From JAGLSB01 sp023135955 (GTDB taxonomy: Bacteria; Bacteroidota; Bacteroidia; Bacteroidales; GCA-2748055): DNA of 15,813 bases. This document shows positions 1 through 5,675 of this stretch, in pieces. Below the pieces are notes generated by a model. It was not told the DNA's origin. It saw nothing but the letters and a program-made list of their open reading frames with translations, and ran no database searches. How positions within the stretch are numbered: position 1 is the first letter of the stretch; each line of letters opens with the position of its first letter. The DNA is taken from contig DAOVIO010000091.1 in NCBI GenBank assembly GCA_030673645.1, forward strand, positions 1 to 15,813, written 5' to 3'. The translations under genes and the position numbers were made by a program.

Positions 1-672
1 ACTAGTGGGGATCTTTGTAAGATAAAAATTAAAACACCAAAGGGTGAAGTAGAGGTGGAAGCCGAGATTGTGCTTTCAGCAGTGGGAGTGACCCCAAATA
101 TTGAGAATATTGGTTTGGAAGAATTGAAGATCGAGCTTGAAAATGGGAAAATTAAGGTTGACGAATATTACAACACAAATGTAAAAGGTGTATATGCTAT
201 TGGTGATATTGTTGGCGGCCCAGCCCTTGCCCATGCTGCTTCAGCGGAAGGTATCACCTGTGTTGAGAAAATTGCAGGAATAAATCCGGAGCCTGTCGAT
301 TATAAAAATATTCCGGGATGTACATATACAAATCCGGAAGTTGCTTCTGTAGGTATGACCGAGAAAGCAGCCAAAGAAGCCGGTTATGAAATTAAAGTAG
401 GAAAGTTTCCTTTCTCAGCTTCTGGCAAAGCGAGTGCATCTGGACAAAAAGATGGTTTTGTTAAATTGATTTTTGATGAAAAATATGGCGAACTTCTCGG
501 CGCACATATGATTGGTGCCAACGTAACAGAAATGATTGCGGAAATGGTTGTATCCAGAAAACTGGAAACTACAGGTCACGAATTAATTAAATCCATTCAT
601 CCACATCCTACCATGTCGGAAGCGATAATGGAGGCTGCAGCTGCTGCGTATGGCGAGGTAATTCATTTGTGA
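1..672 (+). CDS. lpdA: Dihydrolipoamide dehydrogenase (E3), C-terminal part
   Basis: This is the C-terminal part of the FAD-dependent E3 subunit of 2-oxoacid dehydrogenase complexes, which reoxidises dihydrolipoamide and makes NADH. The frame is open from base 1, so the gene starts outside the window; the GTG at 55 is internal. The FAD-binding motif VYAIGDIVGGPALAHAASAEG-like segment spans about 190-265, including YAIGD and the LAHAAS run. The C-terminal dimerisation domain follows, with the CTYTNPEVASVG stretch near 318-354. The active-site segment HPHPTMSE lies at about 598-621 and supplies the catalytic His and Glu. The N-terminal half, with the redox disulfide CxxxxC, is not in the window. 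The gene is convergent with the serpin gene, separated by a strong inverted repeat. The family assignment is secure; which complex it serves cannot be told here. Confidence 0.95.
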   Translation, partial: TSGDLCKIKIKTPKGEVEVEAEIVLSAVGVTPNIENIGLEELKIELENGKIKVDEYYNTNVKGVYAIGDIVGGPALAHAASAEGITCVEKIAGINPEPVDYKNIPGCTYTNPEVASVGMTEKAAKEAGYEIKVGKFPFSASGKASASGQKDGFVKLIFDEKYGELLGAHMIGANVTEMIAEMVVSRKLETTGHELIKSIHPHPTMSEAIMEAAAAAYGEVIHL

Positions 673-677
673 TAATT

Positions 678-723
678 AAAATATTTGTAGAGACGCAAGA
701 TTTTGCGTCTCTACAAATATTTT
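678..723. terminator. Perfect 21-bp inverted repeat between convergent genes (bidirectional terminator and/or repeat element)
   Basis: The left arm (678-698) and right arm (703-723) are exact reverse complements, 21 bp each, around a 4-nt loop (GATT). The core contains GTAGAGACGCAA and its complement. The outer ends are A-rich on the left and T-rich on the right, so a transcript from either side would end a hairpin in U residues. It starts 6 nt after the lpdA stop and ends 17 nt from the serpin stop, a fitting place for a shared terminator. A perfect arm this long is more than a terminator needs, so it may also be a dispersed repeat or miniature element. Confidence 0.75.
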
Positions 724-739
724 ACATCCCACAATCACA

Positions 740-1960
740 TCACCCCGGCCTCCCAACCTTACCCATAAATACCAATGCCCCACTGGTTTTTTCCCTGATG
801 ACATAAATGAATGGCCTGTCGATATTTATTGCGATAGAGCCATCACCTACTGAAGTAAGATTCATTTCTACAACCGTAACTGCTGCAGCCTCAGTTCCTT
901 CTTCATTAACATCAATGAAGGTTTTGTGAATTACTCTGGAAATGAATAAATCTAATGGTTCTTCCACCATTAATGGGAATTCGGCACCTCGGCCAAATGC
1001 AACACCCAGGCCCATATTTTTCAAATGATCATTTAAAAGCGTTTTAAATTCGTATTTGAACTTGGGCATCTGTAGTGTTATATTTGTTTCTACAAGATCT
1101 CCGGTCCAGGTTTCCCACCAATCAGAATTCATATCCCCTATCACATCATCGATATTATAATTGTTCTTTGGTAACATAATCATCATTGAAAACTTATTGT
1201 CACCATATGGAAGTTCAATTGCTGTAAATTTATCATTGAAAGCCAGAGGCAGGCTTGTGGTCATTGCCATTCCATCAACCTGATCGGTACTGCCATCATC
1301 ATAAGTGAAATTCATTGGTGCTGATTGTTCCTTATCAAATTCGTATTGCCAAGAGCCATAGAAATACAAAGCATTTATGAGATACATAACAGCTTCAGCT
1401 GGAATCTCATCCAGAACTTCAGTAATTTTTTCATGCGTTTTGTCGCTAATCCAGTTATTAATAATGTCGACCGACTCCGGAGAAAGAAAATCCAAACTAT
1501 TAATCTCGGCATCATAGTAATAGGCATTAGAATCGGCAAATTCACTTTGGAGAGTAAATTTCTGATCCACCCAAATAGAATTAGCAATCTCAAAAGTGAC
1601 TTTTGGATCAACTTTCAAAAGATGTTCAATTAGCAAGCCATGTACAACATTAATCTCGTGACGAGTAAATCCAGTAAAACCTAAAGTCTCCTCAAAGGCT
1701 GTTTTTGTTGCGCCATCAGAGCCATTGTAAGTCATCCCCAAAGCAATAGAAACACTTAAGGGTGAAACCATGTAATTATCTTCTTCAGCAAGATTATGTA
1801 TTTCTTTAAATAATTTAAAAGCAAATTCATTATCCGCTGCAATTAATTGCGAAGCTTTTTTATCAGACTTAAAATCAATTGCAGGAACATAAGGATCAGG
1901 ATTTTCCTGACAAGAACTGAAAAAAAGTAATGTCGTTAAAAAAATGATTAGATTTTTCAT
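740..1960 (-). CDS. Serpin-family lipoprotein (serine/cysteine protease inhibitor)
   Basis: A 406-residue protein with full serpin length. The N-terminus is a lipoprotein signal: a hydrophobic stretch then FFSSC with Cys17 as the likely lipidated residue, so it should sit in the outer membrane or at the cell surface. Serpin landmarks are visible: NAN/NSIWVD near the centre, INNWISDKTHEKI, INALYFYGSWQYEF, and the C-terminal DRPFIYVIREKTSGALVFMG strand. The reactive-centre hinge EEGTEAAAVT (about residues 353-362) has the small-residue pattern of inhibitory serpins. Counting 17 residues from the hinge puts P1-P1' near Thr369-Ser370, an inference. A bacterial serpin of this type would trap host, predator or self-derived proteases by a covalent suicide mechanism. 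It is transcribed alone, convergent with lpdA. The ATG start is fixed by the signal peptide. Confidence 0.93.
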   Translation of the reverse strand: MKNLIIFLTTLLFFSSCQENPDPYVPAIDFKSDKKASQLIAADNEFAFKLFKEIHNLAEEDNYMVSPLSVSIALGMTYNGSDGATKTAFEETLGFTGFTRHEINVVHGLLIEHLLKVDPKVTFEIANSIWVDQKFTLQSEFADSNAYYYDAEINSLDFLSPESVDIINNWISDKTHEKITEVLDEIPAEAVMYLINALYFYGSWQYEFDKEQSAPMNFTYDDGSTDQVDGMAMTTSLPLAFNDKFTAIELPYGDNKFSMMIMLPKNNYNIDDVIGDMNSDWWETWTGDLVETNITLQMPKFKYEFKTLLNDHLKNMGLGVAFGRGAEFPLMVEEPLDLFISRVIHKTFIDVNEEGTEAAAVTVVEMNLTSVGDGSIAINIDRPFIYVIREKTSGALVFMGKVGRPG

Positions 1961-2268
1961 AATATATTGTGTTTAATTTTTCGGCTCATTTCGACTCCGC
2001 TTCAATGGACGAAGAGTCTCAATGGCCTTTATCTTCATAATTGAGTTGTCTATTTTTTCCATATCAATAAAAGTGGTTATTGAGCGGAATCGAAATACAT
2101 TCCTAAGATGCACTCCCCCCAAAAATAGTTGCGTCAAATTTATTTTCTCCTTCAACGCAACTTTCCAAGCCTCATTTACATCTTTTTATCGGATTAACCG
2201 GAATTATTTTCCAGGGTATTTGTCCAACCTGTATAAGTAAAGTAAATTTAGGGAAAATATTAGGCAGT
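1961..2268. other. Intergenic region with a degenerate inverted repeat and the sigma-factor promoter
   Basis: No convincing gene is seen. A segment at 1987-2008 (core TTTCGACTCCGCTTCAAT) recurs inverted and imperfect at 2079-2100, about 70 nt apart. A shorter stem (GTTGCGT, 2128-2134, with ACGCAAC, 2155-2161) follows. The right end holds the promoter of the sigma-factor operon. Short reading frames here have no recognisable features. Confidence 0.6.
2219..2250 (+). promoter_or_regulatory. Bacteroidetes-type promoter of the ECF sigma operon
   Basis: TTTG (2219-2222), a 20-nt spacer, then TAAATTTA (2243-2250), matching 7 of 8 positions of TAnnTTTG. The spacing is that of the Bacteroidetes housekeeping sigma factor. 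Transcription would start near 2255-2260, about 10 nt before the TTG start at 2269, which supports that start. Confidence 0.55.
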
Positions 2269-2823
2269 TTGGCTGAGATACCTGACAATATATTAAAAGC
2301 TTGTATTGAAGGAAGCAGATCGGGACAAGAAGAATTGTACCGGCTTGTGGCCCCTAAAATGTATGGTGTGTGTTTACAATATACCGGGAATGAAGATGAT
2401 GCAAAAGATATTATGCAAGATGGCTTTATTAAGGTATTCAGGAAAATTGAGCAGTTTTCAGGCAAAGGATCTCTTGAGGGGTGGATAAGAAGGATTCTGA
2501 TAAATACCGCCCTTGAAAGGTACAGATCGAAAGTTCATCTTCAGTCCATTGATGAGCATGATAACATAAATGTAGAATTGGTTGATCAATATGTACTGGA
2601 ATCTATAACGGCAGAAGAAATAACAGAACTAATAAAGAATTTGTCACCAAAATATCGCCTTGTTTTTAATCTTTATGCCCTTGAAGGTTATAGTCATAGA
2701 GAGATATCAGAATCGCTCGGTATTTCGGAAGGCACATCGAAATCTAATTTATTCAGAGCACGGGCGATATTGCAGCAAAAAGTATTGAAACTATATAGCG
2801 AGAGAGATAATAATAATGAGTAA
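2269..2823 (+). CDS. RNA polymerase ECF sigma factor (sigma-70 family)
   Basis: An ECF-type sigma factor of 184 residues with only regions 2 and 4. Region 2 covers roughly residues 22-88, with the DAKDIMQDGFIKVFRKI core-binding helix and the GSLEGWIRRILINTALERYR segment that melts and reads the -10 element. Region 4 covers about 118-170, with LSPKYRLVFNLYALEGYSHREI and the recognition helix around ISEGTSKSNLFRAR. The start is TTG; no ATG lies in frame nearby, residues ILKACIEG then follow as in relatives, and the promoter lies just upstream. It overlaps the next gene by 8 nt, so the two are translationally coupled. The partner is membrane-anchored, which suggests envelope signalling and control by sequestration. 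Target genes are unknown. Confidence 0.92.
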   Translation: MAEIPDNILKACIEGSRSGQEELYRLVAPKMYGVCLQYTGNEDDAKDIMQDGFIKVFRKIEQFSGKGSLEGWIRRILINTALERYRSKVHLQSIDEHDNINVELVDQYVLESITAEEITELIKNLSPKYRLVFNLYALEGYSHREISESLGISEGTSKSNLFRARAILQQKVLKLYSERDNNNE

Positions 2824-4228
2824 AAAGGAAAATATAGATAAAATCTTCAGGAAGAAGAGCCTGAATTTCCAAAAGGAGCCGCCACCTGAGATTTGGGAGA
2901 ATATCCTTGCAGGAATTCAACCGGAGAAAAAAAGAGGGCTTCCTGTTTTCTGGCGTGTGGCAGCAGGAATTGCTATTGTCGTTGGTATGGGATTGGGTTA
3001 TGAGTTAATTTTTAATACTGAGAAAATTGATAATAATTTTGTAAGCGAAAATGAAATAACAAAGGAGCTTGAAGTTGAGCCACAAGAATCGTTAAAAACA
3101 GAAGTCATTACAGAAAAAGATATCGACAATGAAGGTTTAGCATTGGAAAGTAAAGATTTATTAACGGCGAGCAATGATATTGAGCCAGTTCAGGTAATTA
3201 TCAACCAGGAAACGATTGTCTATTTGAGCGAAGAAAAAGAAGAAGATCAAATTGAACTTCAAAAAGCAAATGAATTTACGGTAAGTTGGAATAATTCTTT
3301 AACTAGCCTGCCACTTCAAATTAAACCTTCCCCGGTCTCCAATGATGTTATTCCAGGAAAGCAAGTTAATATTCAGTATACATGGGATGATTTGATTGCC
3401 TATGAAGATTTATCGGAGGAAAAAGAAAGAGATTTTTCAATTACAGCACTTATGAGTCCTAGCTATTCTTATCGCGATATAGTTAGTTCAAGACAGTATC
3501 TTTCAAGTTATTACAACGATTACGAGTCTGGAAAAATTGGCTATTCCGGAGGAATAAAAATTGGATATATAGCTTCTGCACGTTTAAGTTTGCATACTGG
3601 GCTCGTATATTCCCGAATTGGTTACTCCATAAGCGGACTCTCAAACATAGCCTGGGGGATGGAAACGGCTCTTAGCTCAAGCTTTGATGGAGTATATAGT
3701 AGTCCACAACCCCAGGCAATAGTAAATTCAATAGGAGAAATCAATAATGATCAATACTATTCTCAAAAGGTCAATTCAGCAGATCAAATTGGAAGAGCTG
3801 ATGCCAGCATGGACTTTTTGAATAGTGGTGCATTACAAAATTCCGCAAATCAAACTGTAATTTCTGATTTGACATATAACCAGATATTCCACGTTATGGA
3901 AATTCCTTTTCTTATGCGATACAAAATAATTGACCGTAAGCTTGATTTTAATCTGCTTAGTGGATTTAGTACAAATCTTATGGTTTCTAATAGATTATTT
4001 GTTAGAGAAGGTTCTGAGAAAATAAATATTGGAGAAACAGGATCCGTTAATAGTATAAACTATACTGGAAATTTTGGTTTGGGTTTTGAATATGATATCA
4101 ACAAGAATATTCTTATTCTTTTTGAGCCACAGTTTAAATATTATTTGAATTCTATAAATAAAGATAATCTTATTATCACCCGCCCGTATTCCATGGGATT
4201 TTACACTGGGTTGAGTTATGTGTTTTAA
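2816..4228 (+). CDS. Membrane-anchored protein with C-terminal outer-membrane beta-barrel-like domain; putative anti-sigma partner
   Basis: A 470-residue protein in three parts. Residues 1-42 are a short basic cytoplasmic head containing PPPEIWENI, a motif common at the start of such Bacteroidetes proteins. Residues about 43-65 form one hydrophobic helix (VFWRVAAGIAIVVGMGLGYELIF). Residues about 66-200 are an acidic, low-complexity linker rich in E, K, D and N. Residues about 206-470 alternate hydrophobic and polar residues in short strands (GIKIGYIASARLSLHTGLVY, MEIPFLMRYK, NFGLGFEYDINKNILILFEPQFKYYL) and end in Phe, as outer-membrane barrel proteins do. The start overlaps the sigma gene. 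A role as anti-sigma or envelope sensor is inferred from position and topology; there is no recognisable zinc anti-sigma (ZAS) motif. Bacteroidetes proteins of this kind are usually annotated only as outer membrane beta-barrel protein. Confidence 0.75.
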   Translation: MSKKENIDKIFRKKSLNFQKEPPPEIWENILAGIQPEKKRGLPVFWRVAAGIAIVVGMGLGYELIFNTEKIDNNFVSENEITKELEVEPQESLKTEVITEKDIDNEGLALESKDLLTASNDIEPVQVIINQETIVYLSEEKEEDQIELQKANEFTVSWNNSLTSLPLQIKPSPVSNDVIPGKQVNIQYTWDDLIAYEDLSEEKERDFSITALMSPSYSYRDIVSSRQYLSSYYNDYESGKIGYSGGIKIGYIASARLSLHTGLVYSRIGYSISGLSNIAWGMETALSSSFDGVYSSPQPQAIVNSIGEINNDQYYSQKVNSADQIGRADASMDFLNSGALQNSANQTVISDLTYNQIFHVMEIPFLMRYKIIDRKLDFNLLSGFSTNLMVSNRLFVREGSEKINIGETGSVNSINYTGNFGLGFEYDINKNILILFEPQFKYYLNSINKDNLIITRPYSMGFYTGLSYVF

Positions 4229-4303
4229 GAACTAGACCTTTGTGGCTCTATTGTAAATTAATATGGGGGAGGTCAATTATTTTGAATATGAAGTCTGATA
4301 AAT

Positions 4304-4495
4304 AGTTGCTAGTTGCTGGTTACAAGTTGCTGGTTGAAGATTTGATCGAGGTGTAAGTTTATGCGAGTTAGTAAATTGTTTTCCTCCCGACAACCAGCAA
4401 CCAGTCCAGTGTGCGGGCCAAACAGCCGCAATTTTGAATTGAATATAACAGTATCATGTTATATAGTAGTAACCAGCACCCAGCACCCAGCACCC
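4304..4495. repeat. Inverted GTTGCTGGTTG / CAACCAGCAAC repeat cluster
   Basis: GTTGCTGGTTG at 4326-4336 has an exact 11-bp reverse complement at 4391-4401. Further degenerate copies lie at 4304-4323 and 4469-4495, where the unit becomes CCAGCAC repeated three times. The whole array could fold into one large hairpin. It looks like a dispersed intergenic repeat rather than a gene. Confidence 0.55.
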
Positions 4496-4540
4496 CTTCA
4501 TTTACTTACCCAAATCAAACAATTTCTCATTGAATTTCGT

Positions 4541-4548
4541 TATTTTTG
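4541..4548 (+). promoter_or_regulatory. Bacteroidetes -7 promoter element (TATTTTTG) upstream of the transglycosylase/uvrA unit
   Basis: TATTTTTG matches TAnnTTTG exactly and is followed by CA, as in many Bacteroidetes promoters. No clear -33 TTTG is seen at the right distance. A start near 4553 would leave a leader of about 130 nt before the transglycosylase. Confidence 0.4.
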
Positions 4549-4683
4549 CAGATTCTTTTCACAGTTATGGAATTTGAAAAGGTTTATAATTTGAATCGAT
4601 TAACCATAGGCTTATCAGTGAAGCATTTGCAGAGGCCCTAAGTTGAGAACTGCTTCCTCCAACTATGAATAAAGTATTGACAC

Positions 4684-5673
4684 ATGAGTAACACTATTAG
4701 AAATAAATATAAATATCCGGGAGTTATATTTTTAATCATTTTAGTGCCCGGTATCTTACTGACCTTGAATCCGTTGAGATCCGTAAGTAAAGATGAGGAT
4801 AGACCATTGACAGAGCCAAAAAAATCCTACGCAATTTTTCCTGTTGAAATACCTGAAGCAATAGAGTTTGCAGGGGAAAAAGTTCCTGTTGATCAGATAG
4901 ATATTAGTGAGGCCCTCGATAGAGAAATTCTTGTTAATACATATTGGCAATCTCAGACCTTACTCTTCCTGAAACGTGCCAACCGGTATTTTCCTACGAT
5001 TGAAAAAATACTTAAGAAATACAATATTCCAGACGATTTCAAATATCTGGCTGTCGCAGAAAGTGGATTAATGAATGTAGTTTCTCCTGCTCATGCTGTG
5101 GGATTCTGGCAATTGTTAAAAGGAACGGCAATGGAATACGGTCTGGAGGTAAATAGTGAAGTTGATGAAAGATATCATCTCGAGAAATCAACAGAGGCTG
5201 CTTGTAAATATATTCTGGATTCATATAAGAAATATAATTCATGGACCCTTGCTGCTGCTTCATACAATGCAGGGAGAAGGGGAGTGGATCGGCAGATTGC
5301 CCGGCAATTAGATTCTGATTATTTTGATCTGCTTTTTACTGAGGAAACTTCACGCTATTTATTTAGAATTCTGGCAATTAAGCTTATCATTTCATCTCCG
5401 GGTGATTATGGTTTTTATATAGGCAAAAATGACCTGTATCATGAGATTCCTTCTTTCGAAGTTACCATAGATGGGAAAGTGGATAAACTGGCAGAATTTG
5501 CAAAGCGATACCACATTACTTATAAAACGCTTAAGAGAATGAATCCATGGTTGCGAGAATCAAGTCTTAGCAACCCAAAGAACAAGAGTTATTTTGTTAA
5601 AATACCCCGGAAAGGATATTTCGATCCGACCCGTGCTGAATTTAATACTCAAAATCCGGAAGTAGCAAATTGA
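4684..5673 (+). CDS. Membrane-anchored lytic transglycosylase, MltD-like (SLT domain)
   Basis: A 329-residue peptidoglycan lytic transglycosylase, which cleaves the MurNAc-GlcNAc bond to give 1,6-anhydro-MurNAc ends. Residues about 11-29 (YPGVIFLIILVPGILLTL) are a signal anchor, so the enzyme faces the periplasm. The SLT domain spans about 105-215: the catalytic Glu126 lies in AVAESGL, followed by the GFWQL motif (140-144) and AAASYNAG (190-197), all typical of family 1 transglycosylases. The C-terminal region (about 252-310) resembles one degenerate LysM peptidoglycan-binding module (LAEFAKRYHITYKTLKRMNPWL). MltD proteins usually carry clearer LysM repeats. It lies 2 nt before the ATG of uvrA, so the two are probably co-transcribed, though no shared function is evident. 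Confidence 0.88.
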   Translation: MSNTIRNKYKYPGVIFLIILVPGILLTLNPLRSVSKDEDRPLTEPKKSYAIFPVEIPEAIEFAGEKVPVDQIDISEALDREILVNTYWQSQTLLFLKRANRYFPTIEKILKKYNIPDDFKYLAVAESGLMNVVSPAHAVGFWQLLKGTAMEYGLEVNSEVDERYHLEKSTEAACKYILDSYKKYNSWTLAAASYNAGRRGVDRQIARQLDSDYFDLLFTEETSRYLFRILAIKLIISSPGDYGFYIGKNDLYHEIPSFEVTIDGKVDKLAEFAKRYHITYKTLKRMNPWLRESSLSNPKNKSYFVKIPRKGYFDPTRAEFNTQNPEVAN

Positions 5674-5675
5674 AA

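Larger units (their letters stand above)
4229..4683. other. Long intergenic region with GCTGGTTG-type inverted repeats
   Basis: This 455-nt gap has no convincing gene. It holds GTTGCTGG-type repeats on the left (4304-4336) and their complements CAACCAGCAAC (4391-4401) and AACCAGCACCCAGCACCC-like copies (4469-4495). An 8-bp stem (ATATAACA 4443-4450, TGTTATAT 4457-4464) lies between them. A -7 type promoter element is at 4541-4548. A 24-codon ATG frame (4567-4641) begins shortly after that promoter; it resembles nothing I recognise and may be chance. Confidence 0.6.

Noticed and set aside
2128..2161. Stem GTTGCGT / ACGCAAC with a 20-nt loop
   Set aside because: Only 7 bp with a long loop and no regulatory context; too weak to call.
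4361..4594. 77-codon plus-strand frame
   Set aside because: It runs through the inverted repeat cluster and the promoter element and has no protein-like features.
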